Assembly: GCF_045062745.1 (NCBI RefSeq)
Contig: NZ_JBJGED010000008.1
Coordinates: 62,001 to 126,000, forward strand
DNA length: 64,000 bases
Direction of reading: 5' to 3'
Source: Paenibacillus_AA sp045062745
GTDB taxonomy: Bacteria > Bacillota > Bacilli > Paenibacillales > NBRC-103111
Positions 1 through 7,838 of the stretch are shown in pieces (position 1 is the stretch's first letter; every line of letters begins with the position of its first letter). The notes below the pieces were generated by a model, which ran no database searches, had not been told where the DNA came from, and was given only the letters and a program-made list of their open reading frames with translations. A program made the position numbers and the translations under genes.

Positions 1-251
1 AGCAAGAGGGCCAGGAGCATGTTGTACCCCATGTACAAAATATCGTTCATGCTCGTTCCGATCTTGAAATTCGAGAGCAAGCTGTGAGCGTAATCGAGGT
101 ACCACTGGGAATCCGGAGATTGAGGCAAATGCTTAAAGCCGGTGGACTTATTCCAAAAATAGAAGCGCAACCGAATGGTCAAAGAAAACGCAATTAGCGG
201 AATCAAATAAAAAATGTCTCGATCTTTCCATTTCAGAAAAAGTTTGTACAA
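1..251 (-). CDS. Polytopic membrane protein, N-terminal fragment (GT39-like)
   Basis: Partial gene cut by the window edge; about 83 residues of the amino end are visible. I place the start at a TTG at 251, because an in-frame TGA lies immediately upstream and a GGAG sits 11 bases before it. The peptide begins with a basic stretch and a hydrophobic segment (IPLIAFSLTIRLRF), then a loop with DSQWYLDYAHSLL, and a second hydrophobic run at the cut. That arrangement resembles the first periplasmic loop of family 39 membrane glycosyltransferases, which is the inference offered. It does not belong to the usual genes next to ylmC. Family assignment is weak because most of the gene is missing. Confidence 0.5.
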   Translation of the reverse strand, partial: MYKLFLKWKDRDIFYLIPLIAFSLTIRLRFYFWNKSTGFKHLPQSPDSQWYLDYAHSLLSNFKIGTSMNDILYMGYNMLLALL

Positions 252-424
252 TTTTCACACGGCTCCGTAATACAAAGTTAGTTGGATGGTTTGCGGGACT
301 TACCTATCATTTTGCACGGAAACCATACATTACGCAAGCTCTTTCTTTTCAGGTTCCTTTAAGGTTGTTTTAAGGTTATTTTCATATTTGTCCCGTTCCG
401 GCCCGATTCGTTCACTCCGGACAA

Positions 425-465
425 CCAAAAAAAGGCTTCCGTCCGGAGGTGGACGGGAGGCCCTC
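425..465 (-). terminator. Rho-independent terminator after ylmC
   Basis: Reading on the minus strand, a GC-rich stem (arms 451-462 and 434-444) is followed by seven Ts (complement of 427-433). It lies just beyond the ylmC stop and closes the sporulation sigma factor module. Confidence 0.8.
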
Positions 466-476
466 TGCATGTCTGG

Positions 477-773
477 CTATCGATACGACCGGTTGTATTC
501 CTGGGGCGCGTCTCCTTCTTCCTGGGCCCGATACGAGCGGGCATCGTCCAGCTTCACCAGTACGACGTCCATGCCGATCTTGACGATGTTCCGCCATGGA
601 ATGATGACGTCGGTGCCAGAGCCGAAGAAGCCGAAAAACTTGGTCTGGTTCGGCACAACGATCGAATCGATTCGGCCTTGTCTGAGATCGAGCTCCAAAT
701 CGCTGATTTGCCCCAGCTTTTTCCCATCCACGATATTGATGACGTCCTTGGATTGAAAATCCGATATCTTCAT
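477..773 (-). CDS. ylmC: YlmC/YmxH family PRC-barrel sporulation protein
   Basis: 98-residue protein with a single PRC-barrel-type domain. Typical YlmC/YmxH features are the opening MKISDFQSKDVINI, the strand KLGQISDLELD near residues 19-29, and DVIIPWRNIVKIG near 55-67. These proteins are found in endospore formers directly after sigG; the function is not well defined, and PRC barrels usually mediate protein or RNA contacts. Here it is the last gene of the spoIIGA-sigE-sigG module and is followed by a strong terminator. The family call is firm, the role is not. It is separated from sigG by a long repeat-containing gap, so it may have its own promoter. Confidence 0.88.
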   Translation of the reverse strand: MKISDFQSKDVINIVDGKKLGQISDLELDLRQGRIDSIVVPNQTKFFGFFGSGTDVIIPWRNIVKIGMDVVLVKLDDARSYRAQEEGDAPQEYNRSYR

Positions 774-1247
774 GAAGCATCACCCGCGAATCGTCCGAAG
801 TTAGGCTGCGAACAGGCCACATGTGCCTATGCCTACAGTCCATTATATGTCGAGACCTTTGGAAATGTCCTCATGGGCGGACGAAGCAGACAAATTAATT
901 TTACCTGGGACGGTACGTTCGCGCCGGGGAGAACACGGGGAGGGGCTCATCAGCGGGAACAGTACGTTCGCGCCGGGGAGAACACGGGGAGAGGCTCCGA
1001 CCGCTGTTGAAATCGGGTTCTTTGGATTTACTTTATAGCTGTCATAACCCGATTTCAAAGGCGGACGCTGGCGCTTCTCCACTCCCTCCCCGTGCCCTCC
1101 CCAGAGCTACCGTTGTATTTAGGGATTATTAAATTATTTTGTATCCCCTGAGCGAAGGGGATAGTAGCCATAAGCCATACCACACATGACCACGCAACCG
1201 TACGAAAACAAGCAACCCGAGCGGGCTGCTTGTACAGGAGAAACGGG
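774..1247. repeat. 474-nt intergenic region with direct and inverted repeats
   Basis: No gene is supported here; the short open frames are repeat artefacts. It contains a 36-bp direct repeat (913-948 and 962-997, one mismatch, 49-bp period), an inverted repeat with 11-bp arms (1009-1019 and 1046-1056), and near 1077-1110 a degenerate inverted copy of the GGGGAG-rich unit. The sigG terminator lies at the right end. Confidence 0.75.
1203..1232 (-). terminator. Rho-independent terminator after sigG
   Basis: Minus-strand hairpin with 11-bp arms (1222-1232 and 1209-1219, one G-T pair), a two-base loop and a TTTTCGTA tail. It lies 16 bases beyond the sigG stop codon. Confidence 0.85.
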
Positions 1248-2030
1248 CTAAGTTTTCACATGCTTCTGCATTTGCGAGATGGCCGATTTTTCCAGCCGCG
1301 ACACTTGCGCTTGCGAGATGCCGATCTCGTCCGCAACCTCCATCTGGGTTTTCCCTTCGAAGAAGCGCATGGACAGGATCATCTTCTCCCGGTCATTGAG
1401 CTTCCGCATCGCTTCCCGCAGCGCAATGCCTTCGATCCAGGAGATGTCCTTGTTCCGCTCGTCGCTGATCTGGTCCATCACATAGATCGGATCGCCGCCG
1501 TCGTGATAGATCGGCTCGAACAGCGAGACCGGATCCTGGATCGCATCGAGGGCGAATACGACATCCTCCTTTGGCACGTTCAGTGCCTCCGAGATTTCGT
1601 AGATCGACGGCTCCCTGGAGTTCGAGTTCGTCAAGCTGTCGCGCACCTGAAGCGCTTTGTAGGCGATATCGCGCAGCGAGCGGGACACCCGGATCGGGTT
1701 GTTGTCGCGCAAGTACCGGCGGATTTCTCCGATGATCATCGGCACCGCGTATGTAGAGAATTTCACATTCTGGCTTAAATCGAAATTATCAATCGCCTTC
1801 ATCAGTCCGATACACCCGACTTGGAACAAGTCGTCCACGAATTCACCGCGGTTGTTGAAGCGCTGGATGACGCTCAGCACGAGACGCAAGTTCCCGTTCA
1901 CTAACTTCTCTCTAGCCTCTCGCTCCTTGTTGTCTTGAAGCCGCACGAACAATTCGCGCATCTCGGCGTTCGTCAGTACGGGCAATTGCGAAGTATCAAC
2001 ACCACAGATCTCGACTTTATTTCGGGTCAT
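1248..2030 (-). CDS. sigG: RNA polymerase sigma factor SigG (forespore)
   Basis: 260 residues, the usual length for SigG. SigG directs late forespore transcription after engulfment. The opening MTRNKVEICGVDTSQLPVL is the conserved anti-sigma-binding start of the family, so the ATG at 2030 is chosen over an upstream in-frame ATG at 2057; GGGAGG lies 8 bases upstream. Region 2 is visible at LVNGNLRLVLSVIQRF and DLFQVGCIGLMKAIDNFD, and the region 4 helix-turn-helix at GKTQMEVADEIGISQAQVSRLE near the carboxyl end. It is preceded by sigE and followed by its own terminator. A SigF-type promoter just upstream fits its known control. Confidence 0.97.
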   Translation of the reverse strand: MTRNKVEICGVDTSQLPVLTNAEMRELFVRLQDNKEREAREKLVNGNLRLVLSVIQRFNNRGEFVDDLFQVGCIGLMKAIDNFDLSQNVKFSTYAVPMIIGEIRRYLRDNNPIRVSRSLRDIAYKALQVRDSLTNSNSREPSIYEISEALNVPKEDVVFALDAIQDPVSLFEPIYHDGGDPIYVMDQISDERNKDISWIEGIALREAMRKLNDREKMILSMRFFEGKTQMEVADEIGISQAQVSRLEKSAISQMQKHVKT

Positions 2031-2064
2031 CGTGTACAACCTCCCAAGGAGCAACATTATTGTA

Positions 2065-2093
2065 CATTATCTCCTTGGAAAGTTTTTTTATGC
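2065..2093 (-). promoter_or_regulatory. Candidate SigF/SigG-type promoter of sigG
   Basis: On the minus strand GCATA (complement of 2089-2093) is followed after 14 bases by GGAGATAATG (complement of 2065-2074). This fits the B. subtilis SigF pattern GYWTA / GGNRANAMTR at every defined position, although the spacer is one base shorter than usual. It lies 35 bases upstream of the sigG ATG. Confidence 0.65.
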
Positions 2094-2160
2094 GCCGGGA
2101 AACCGCTCAAGGACGCCTCGGAACGGCTGTGAAAACGGTGTCTTCGGCACCGCTCAATGG

Positions 2161-2883
2161 TTACACCATCTTGTTAAATTCCTTGCGCAAGCGCTTTATT
2201 ATTCGTTTCTCCAGCCGCGATATGTACGATTGTGAAATGCCGAGCATATCGGCCACATCCTTCTGCGTCTTCTCCTCGCCGTCCTGCAGCCCGAAGCGAA
2301 GCTCCATGATGATCCGCTCCCGCTCCGACAGCTTGTCGAGCGCCTTGTGCAACAGCTTCCGGTCGACTTGCTCCTCGATGTTCCGGTAGATCGTGTCGTT
2401 CTCCGTCCCGAGCACGTCCGACAGGAGCAGCTCATTGCCGTCCCAGTCGATGTTGAGCGGCTCGTCGAAGGAGACTTCCGTCCGCAGCTTGCTGTTGCGC
2501 CGCAAGTACATGAGAATCTCGTTCTCGATGCACCGCGAAGCGTATGTAGCGAGCTTGATCTTCTTCTCCGGGTCGAACGTGTTGACCGCCTTGATGAGCC
2601 CGATCGCGCCGATGGAGACGAGGTCCTCGATGTTGATGCCGGTATTCTCGAACTTCCTCGCGATATAGACGACGAGGCGCAGGTTGCGTTCGATGAGCAT
2701 CGCCCGGATGGCGGAATCGCCGGAAGGCAGCTTCTCGAGCAAATACTCCTCCTCTTCCCTCGTCAGCGGCGGCGGCAGCGCCTCGCTCCCCCCGATATAA
2801 TAGATTTCCTCGCTCTTCAAACCGAGGAGGAACAGAAACCGATAGTACGTGATTTGCATCATCAATTTCCATTTCACGAGCAT
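2161..2883 (-). CDS. sigE: RNA polymerase sigma factor SigE (mother cell), pro-form
   Basis: 240 residues, near-identical in plan to B. subtilis pro-SigE. The first ~27 residues form the membrane-associating pro-sequence with an amphipathic basic/hydrophobic stretch ([11 protein letters not shown]). It ends before the invariant [13 protein letters not shown], where SpoIIGA cleaves. Region 2 follows ([38 protein letters not shown]), then the region 4 helix-turn-helix ([21 protein letters not shown]) and the basic tail ending FNKMV. The ATG at 2883 has AGGAGG 7 bases upstream. It lies directly after spoIIGA, its processing protease, presumably in one transcript. Confidence 0.98.
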   Translation of the reverse strand: MLVKWKLMMQITYYRFLFLLGLKSEEIYYIGGSEALPPPLTREEEEYLLEKLPSGDSAIRAMLIERNLRLVVYIARKFENTGINIEDLVSIGAIGLIKAVNTFDPEKKIKLATYASRCIENEILMYLRRNSKLRTEVSFDEPLNIDWDGNELLLSDVLGTENDTIYRNIEEQVDRKLLHKALDKLSERERIIMELRFGLQDGEEKTQKDVADMLGISQSYISRLEKRIIKRLRKEFNKMV

Positions 2884-2909
2884 GGGCTTACCTCCTGAGT
2901 ACTATGTCG

Positions 2910-3833
2910 CTATGCCTCCAATTGCACAAGCGTCGGATGTAGAATAGCTTGATAAGAACCGTCTGCGCAAAGCTTGCCGCCATCGAGGCCGACCAGTACT
3001 TTGGCGTTCACGATTTCGTTGTTGGCGTACTGGACCACCACCTTGTCGGGTTTCACCGCCAGCATGAATTGCGTTCCGCGATTAACCCCCCGATACGGGA
3101 CGAGACGCAGCCGGTCCTGCCAGATCCATTCGTCGGTCCCTATGGCCGCAACCAGCTGGTCGACCTCCGACTGCCGGATCCGCTTCATCCACTCGGGCGG
3201 AAGCATGGAGCTCCACTGTTCGGCCTCCAATACCATGACGGGGGTTCGCGTGAGCGGATCATACAGCTGGTTGCCCGTGTCGACGAGGCCGGTACAGCGG
3301 GATTCGAAGTCGCCGATCTGAATGCGGATCTCAGCCAAGTACTGCGTCATCGCCTGCCGCTTGCGCGCGGAGCTGAGGACGAGCCGGTAAAACCAGATCA
3401 TCAATGTAAACCCGATCGCCGTAAACCAAAACCCGATCTGCAGCTGAAACGCGACGCCGCCCGTACGGGTTATGAGAATGCCGTTCATCACCTCGCCGGA
3501 CGACTGGGTGAAATAATAGAGGGCGAAAATGCCGCCGGCAGCCGCGAAGTTGATGAGATAAAAGGCGGCTATAGTGCGCAAAAACGACTGCAGGCTCCCG
3601 AAGCCGAATGCAACGTAGATCATGGCCAAAGAAAGTAAGCATTTCACGGCGAGCGTATACATAAAGGATAAAGAGGGGAACCACATGAGCATTACGTAGC
3701 AGGCGCCCAAAAATGCAGACAGCAACAATCGCCATGCTTTGACCGGAAGCTTGCGCGTCCAGGCCGTACCGTACAGGACAACGCCATCGACGAAAAAATT
3801 AACTAGGAAGATGAGATCCAAGTAGACGACCAC
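2910..3833 (-). CDS. spoIIGA: Sporulation sigma-E factor-processing peptidase SpoIIGA
   Basis: Membrane-bound aspartic protease that processes pro-SigE in the mother cell. I choose the GTG at 3833 (307 residues; B. subtilis 309) over a longer frame, because GGAGGG lies 6 bases upstream and the product then begins VVVYLDLIFLVNFFVDG like its homologues. Five or so hydrophobic segments occupy the first half. The soluble half carries the catalytic motif VDTGNQLYDP with the aspartate in DTG. It sits directly upstream of sigE as in B. subtilis, and a Spo0A-type promoter precedes it. Confidence 0.95.
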   Translation of the reverse strand: MVVYLDLIFLVNFFVDGVVLYGTAWTRKLPVKAWRLLLSAFLGACYVMLMWFPSLSFMYTLAVKCLLSLAMIYVAFGFGSLQSFLRTIAAFYLINFAAAGGIFALYYFTQSSGEVMNGILITRTGGVAFQLQIGFWFTAIGFTLMIWFYRLVLSSARKRQAMTQYLAEIRIQIGDFESRCTGLVDTGNQLYDPLTRTPVMVLEAEQWSSMLPPEWMKRIRQSEVDQLVAAIGTDEWIWQDRLRLVPYRGVNRGTQFMLAVKPDKVVVQYANNEIVNAKVLVGLDGGKLCADGSYQAILHPTLVQLEA

Positions 3834-3934
3834 AGGCGTCCCTCCGCTTCTGCAGCCCATCGCGATCCGCTTGCCGGTGCCCACGCGCCATCGGTCTAGC
3901 ATCTAGCGCTCCGACAGGAAGGACGATTGAATTT

Positions 3935-4017
3935 AGTATATAGTAAAGCTTATTCCAAAGTCTGTCTAAACTTGTCAGCGGATTGCATCTAATTTTAGCG
4001 AAATTTGATTCGACCGA
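3935..4017 (-). promoter_or_regulatory. spoIIG-type Spo0A-dependent promoter
   Basis: On the minus strand a -35 element TAGACA (complement of 3963-3968) is separated by exactly 22 bases from a -10 element TATACT (complement of 3935-3940). The B. subtilis spoIIG promoter is known for the same abnormal 22-bp spacer, which makes it depend on Spo0A. Two 0A-box-like sequences lie upstream: TCGGTCGAA (complement of 4009-4017, 7 of 9) and an inverted GCTGACAAG (complement of 3971-3979, 6 of 9). The -10 is about 100 bases before the spoIIGA start. Confidence 0.7.
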
Positions 4018-4037
4018 GAATGGACGAGCATGCGTTA

Positions 4038-4081
4038 GAAAAAAGCAAAAAGCTGCAGACGGGAATATCCCGCGTGCAGCT
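4038..4081 (-). terminator. Rho-independent terminator after ftsZ
   Basis: Minus-strand hairpin formed by about 4051-4081 (AGCTGCACGCGGGA pairing with TCCCGTCTGCAGCT, one mismatch) followed by TTTTTGCTTTTTT. It separates the division genes from the spoIIGA module. Confidence 0.88.
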
Positions 4082-4103
4082 ATAGGGTTGTCGGTCTATT
4101 AGG

Positions 4104-5222
4104 TTATCTTCCGCCCGGATTGTTCTTGCCGCGATTGCGCAAGAATGTCGGAATGTCCAACTGGTCGCTCGACGGAGTGCCGAACGGCTTCAGTGGATTC
4201 GAATACTTCTCCGGCGTCTCTACCGGATTAGTAGGCCGGCGGTTCGTAGGTGGAAGAGGCGCTGCCGAACGGTGCTCGAAGCCTGTGGCGATAACAGTAA
4301 CGACAATCTCGTCAGTCAAGTTGTCGTCGATGCCCGCCCCGAAGATCATGTTCACTTCCGGATCGGATGCGGTCGCGACGATGTCGGCCGCTTCATTCAC
4401 CTCATAGAGGCTGAGGTTCACGCCGCCGGTGATGTTCATGAGCACGCCGCGTGCACCGTCGATCGACGTCTCGAGCAAGGGGCTCATGATAGCCATCTTG
4501 GCCGCTTCAGCTGCTCGATTCTCGCCCTTGGCAATCCCGATGCCCATAAGCGCGGAGCCGCGTTCGGTCATAATCGTCTTCACGTCGGCGAAATCCAAGT
4601 TGATGAGACCTGGCACGGCGATGAGATCGGAAATGCCTTTGACCCCTTGACGAAGGACGTTGTCCGCTTCACGGAACGCTTCCAGCATCGGCGTTTTCTT
4701 ATCGATAATTTCCAGCAGACGGTCGTTCGGAATGACGATTAGCGTGTCGACCTTTTCCTTCAGCGCCTGAATGCCGGCGTCGGCTTGGCCCGAGCGCTTG
4801 CGGCCTTCGAATGTGAAGGGACGCGTCACGACGCCCACAGTGAGCGCTCCGCATTCCTTGGCGATCTCCGCGATCACCGGAGCGGCGCCCGTCCCCGTAC
4901 CGCCGCCCATGCCGGCAGTAACGAACACCATGTCCGAATCCTTAAGCGCATCGATAATTTGTTGGCGCGATTCTTCGGCCGCTTTCTTGCCCACGTCCGG
5001 ATTCGCGCCGGCTCCCAAGCCGCGGGTCAGCTTCTCGCCGAGCTGAAGCTTGACTTGGGATTTGGCGGTATGCAGCGCTTGGGCGTCGGTGTTCGCGGTG
5101 ATGAACTCTACGCCCTGCACCCCAAACTCGATCATCCGGTTCACGGCATTGCTGCCGCCCCCGCCCACGCCGATGACCTTTATTTTGGCAAATTGATCCG
5201 TATCCAAATCGAATTCAAACAT
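4104..5222 (-). CDS. ftsZ: Cell division protein FtsZ
   Basis: 372 residues. Tubulin-like GTPase that forms the cytokinetic ring. Visible are the nucleotide-binding loop [15 protein letters not shown] (17-30), the tubulin signature GGGTGTG at 106-112, and the T7-loop region [11 protein letters not shown]. The terminal binding peptide [10 protein letters not shown] (355-364) contacts FtsA, SepF and others. A proline/threonine-rich linker separates the GTPase core from this peptide. The ATG at 5222 has AGGAGG upstream. It follows ftsA by 63 bases and is closed by a terminator, so ftsA-ftsZ form a transcription unit. Confidence 0.98.
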   Translation of the reverse strand: MFEFDLDTDQFAKIKVIGVGGGGSNAVNRMIEFGVQGVEFITANTDAQALHTAKSQVKLQLGEKLTRGLGAGANPDVGKKAAEESRQQIIDALKDSDMVFVTAGMGGGTGTGAAPVIAEIAKECGALTVGVVTRPFTFEGRKRSGQADAGIQALKEKVDTLIVIPNDRLLEIIDKKTPMLEAFREADNVLRQGVKGISDLIAVPGLINLDFADVKTIMTERGSALMGIGIAKGENRAAEAAKMAIMSPLLETSIDGARGVLMNITGGVNLSLYEVNEAADIVATASDPEVNMIFGAGIDDNLTDEIVVTVIATGFEHRSAAPLPPTNRRPTNPVETPEKYSNPLKPFGTPSSDQLDIPTFLRNRGKNNPGGR

Positions 5223-5285
5223 AAATCAAAATCCTCCTAACCATTCCCGCATAGTCGCGCCGATTATCAATGCATGATGATGAAC

Positions 5286-6536
5286 TCAGATGAATTCGCT
5301 GATCCAATTTTTGAACTTTTCCATGAATCCGCTCTTCGGCTTCTCCGCCGCGGCGGCCGTCGCTTTCTTAGCGGCGGTCGTCCGGCGAACCGCGGACGTG
5401 GACCGTTGCCTAGTGTACTTGTACACGTACTGGATAATGCCGACGCCATTCGTATAGGAAGGATCGCGCACCCCGATGTAGTCGGGCACGGCGACGCGCA
5501 CGGAGCTCTCCAGCTCCTGCTGCGCAATGTCGAGCATCCCCGGCATCGAGATGGCCCCGCCGCTCAGGACGTACCCTCCCGACGGCTCCGGATACCCGAG
5601 ACGGGTCACTTCCGCACGGATCAATTGGAAAATTTCCTGAACCCGCGGCTCGATAATATTGGCCAGATCGACCTGCGTGAATTCCTTATCGACATTGCTG
5701 CCGATCCGATTGACCTTGAACACCTGATCGATCGCGGAATGCTCGACCACGGCACAGCCGAACTTCAGCTTGATCTTCTCCGCGATGTCGAGCTGCGTCC
5801 GAATGCCGATCGAGATATCGTTCGTAATGTATTCCCCCCCGATCGGCAGCGTCGACGTAGCGGCCAGACTGCCTTCGTTGAACACCGAGATCGTAACCGC
5901 CCCCGCTCCGAAATCGACGAGCACGGTTCCGATCGCCTTCTCGTCCTTAGAGAGCGTCATCTGACCCGCTGCGAGCGACATCAGGATGAGCCCGGACACC
6001 TTCAAATCCGCCTTCTCCACCACGCGAACCAAATTATGTATGGACGTCTTCGCGCCGGTTATGATGGAAGCTTCCACCTCGAGACGCACTCCGATCATGC
6101 CGCGTGGATCTTGGATTCCTTCCAACCCGTCAACTAAATATTGCTTCGGTACAACCCCGATAATCTCCCGCTCCGGAGGCAAGGCCACTACCTTGGCCGC
6201 CTGCAGTACGCGTTCGATGTCCACTTCGCCGATCTCGCGGTCCTCATCCGACACGGCCACTACGCCATGGCTGGATTGGAGAGCGATATGATTGCCGGAT
6301 ATTCCGACGTACACTTCGGAAATTTGGATTCCTACCATCCGCTCCGCGTGATCAATCGCATTGCGGATCGATTGGACGGTTTGATCAATATCTACGATTG
6401 CGCCTTTCCGTATGCCTTCGGAATCAGCCGAACCGACTCCGATTATATTTATCGCACCATTATTCAATTCTCCGATGATCGCTCGAACTTTGGATGTACC
6501 GATGTCCAAACTCACAATGATGTCATTGCTGCTCAA
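5286..6536 (-). CDS. ftsA: Cell division protein FtsA
   Basis: 416 residues. Actin-like ATPase that tethers FtsZ to the membrane. The phosphate-1 motif is IIVSLDIGTSKVRAIIG at residues 6-22; further actin-fold motifs are VLVDFGAGAVTISVF and GGYVLSGGAISMPG. The last residues GFMEKFKNWISEFI form the membrane-binding amphipathic helix. An alanine/lysine/threonine-rich stretch precedes the helix. The start is a TTG at 6536 with GGAGG 9 bases upstream; no ATG gives a better start. It is separated from divIB by a 246-base gap that probably holds its own promoter. Confidence 0.97.
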   Translation of the reverse strand: MSSNDIIVSLDIGTSKVRAIIGELNNGAINIIGVGSADSEGIRKGAIVDIDQTVQSIRNAIDHAERMVGIQISEVYVGISGNHIALQSSHGVVAVSDEDREIGEVDIERVLQAAKVVALPPEREIIGVVPKQYLVDGLEGIQDPRGMIGVRLEVEASIITGAKTSIHNLVRVVEKADLKVSGLILMSLAAGQMTLSKDEKAIGTVLVDFGAGAVTISVFNEGSLAATSTLPIGGEYITNDISIGIRTQLDIAEKIKLKFGCAVVEHSAIDQVFKVNRIGSNVDKEFTQVDLANIIEPRVQEIFQLIRAEVTRLGYPEPSGGYVLSGGAISMPGMLDIAQQELESSVRVAVPDYIGVRDPSYTNGVGIIQYVYKYTRQRSTSAVRRTTAAKKATAAAAEKPKSGFMEKFKNWISEFI

Positions 6537-6597
6537 GCCTTGGCACCTCCCGTAAACTGAAAATCAACCTGGTATGGCTAAATTGGCTTTTGTACTT

Positions 6598-6624
6598 ATT
6601 CCACACGGTTTATGGTTTCCCTCT
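6598..6624 (-). promoter_or_regulatory. Candidate SigH-type promoter upstream of ftsA
   Basis: On the minus strand AGAGGGAAA (complement of 6616-6624) and GTGGAAT (complement of 6598-6604) are 11 bases apart. This matches the SigH pattern RNAGGAWWW / RNNGAAT with one mismatch. B. subtilis ftsAZ is known to have a SigH promoter. The rest of the AT-rich 6537-6782 gap shows no gene. Confidence 0.4.
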
Positions 6625-6782
6625 TTTTTGGCCAATTTTTTATGCGATTTTTTGGGTTTCAAATATTACCATCCGCATGATCCCATAAATTCAATTCTAT
6701 CATTTCTTCCAATAAATGAGTAGAGCTATTTTACTAGGTTAAGAAACTCTACAAAGCGGCTTAGGCCTCGGAGTTAGTTCTT

Positions 6783-7592
6783 TTACCCGGTTTTCTTGGC
6801 GTCTTTGCCCGGTGTCGGAGTCGGGGACGGTTTCGTGTTGTAGTACTGCTCGAACGGCTTGTGAGTATCGGCATCCAGCATCTCGAACACGCCCGAATCC
6901 ACGTTCGACTCTTGCATCTGGGCGATGAACTGTTCGAGATACGGCATTTTGGCCGGCAAAAACGTCACGGTCGTGTAAACCTCGTACTGGGAACGGGTAT
7001 ACATTTTGATTTTATCTTCATAGGCGTTCGACGGGGCCGGCTTGATCTCGGAAATCTCCGCGAGCTGGGCGGACGGAATCCGGGCGAGCGCTTCGCACAG
7101 CTTCGCCTTCCACGGGTCGTCGTCCGACCAGCCGGTCAGCACGGGCTTGTCCAAAGGAATGGCTGTCCCGTTCGCCGGAACCGTGAGACCATTGGCCAGG
7201 ATCGCCTCGATCTTGCCCTCCGCGTTGAATTGGAACGCGACCCTAGGGTATTCCTTCACTTGCACGCGGATCAAACCGGGAAACTTCTTCGTCACGGTCA
7301 CGTCCTCGACGAGCGGCAATCCCTTCACCCGCGCCTTCAGCGTAGCCGAACGCGTGGCGAAGAAATGGTCGCCCGGCTGCACGGCAAGCGCTTGGCGTAC
7401 CGTATCTTCGGACAAGAGCTCCTGTCCGCCGATCTCAATAGAATCGATCTTGCTGATCGACGATCGGAAGAACAGCACGGCGAGCAGCACGACGAACAGC
7501 AGCAGCACGATGACGAGCAGCTTGCGGCTGCCGCGGCGGCGCGGCTTCTCCTCCCGCAGGACGGGTACTTTCTCCTGGGCATGCACTTGCAA
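6783..7592 (-). CDS. divIB: Cell division protein DivIB/FtsQ
   Basis: 269 residues, B. subtilis DivIB 263. Bitopic divisome protein that complexes with FtsL and DivIC. I choose a TTG at 7592 because AGGAGG lies 8 bases upstream; the longer frame would run through a repeat element. A basic cytoplasmic tail (KPRRRGSRK) precedes one membrane segment near 25-42 (LLVIVLLLFVVLLAVLFF). A POTRA domain follows (ISKIDSIEIGGQELLSEDTV) and then the beta domain ending in the KMPYLEQF region. The carboxyl end is a PTPTPGKDAKKTG tail resembling the one on the penicillin-binding protein encoded upstream. Confidence 0.93.
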   Translation of the reverse strand: MQVHAQEKVPVLREEKPRRRGSRKLLVIVLLLFVVLLAVLFFRSSISKIDSIEIGGQELLSEDTVRQALAVQPGDHFFATRSATLKARVKGLPLVEDVTVTKKFPGLIRVQVKEYPRVAFQFNAEGKIEAILANGLTVPANGTAIPLDKPVLTGWSDDDPWKAKLCEALARIPSAQLAEISEIKPAPSNAYEDKIKMYTRSQYEVYTTVTFLPAKMPYLEQFIAQMQESNVDSGVFEMLDADTHKPFEQYYNTKPSPTPTPGKDAKKTG

Positions 7593-7610
7593 CGGACTAG
7601 CCTCCTGTCT

Positions 7611-7761
7611 ATGCACGGGGTCCCCACAAAGCAATACCATTCGCTCTTTTACCGAAGAAGATCGAGATGTACATACGTGTCTAAATCGTAGCGATTGGTG
7701 CGAGCAGCTAGCTGCTCTAATGGAATAGTCTTCGGAGGCTCCCTTCACTTTGTGGGGGATT
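7611..7761. repeat. Dispersed palindromic repeat, copy 1 (expanded)
   Basis: Ends are GGGGTCCCCACAAAG (7617-7631) and CTTCACTTTGTGGGG (7743-7757), inverted with respect to each other. Read on the minus strand, the left part (CCCCACAAAGTGAAG...CCTCCGAAGACTATTCC) matches copies 2 and 3 below. This copy has about 90 extra bases before the CTTTGTGGGGACCCC end. It fills most of the murA-divIB gap. Confidence 0.7.
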
Positions 7762-7838
7762 AACGCCATCGGTCCCCTTCCGCGTGGAGAAAGGGGACTT
7801 CGACTGCGCAGCAACTCTATCTTCTCTAGGCGATTCTA

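Noticed and set aside
286..756. Plus-strand open frame over ylmC
   Set aside because: Antisense shadow of ylmC with no family resemblance.
913..997. CRISPR-like direct repeat
   Set aside because: Only two copies with a 13-base intervening stretch, no regular spacers and no cas genes.
2131..2155. Terminator between sigE and sigG
   Set aside because: Stem of only five pairs with four Ts; too weak to claim, although some attenuation is possible.
7593..7814. Longer amino end for DivIB
   Set aside because: It would translate the dispersed repeat; a TTG with AGGAGG at 7592 gives the family's usual length.
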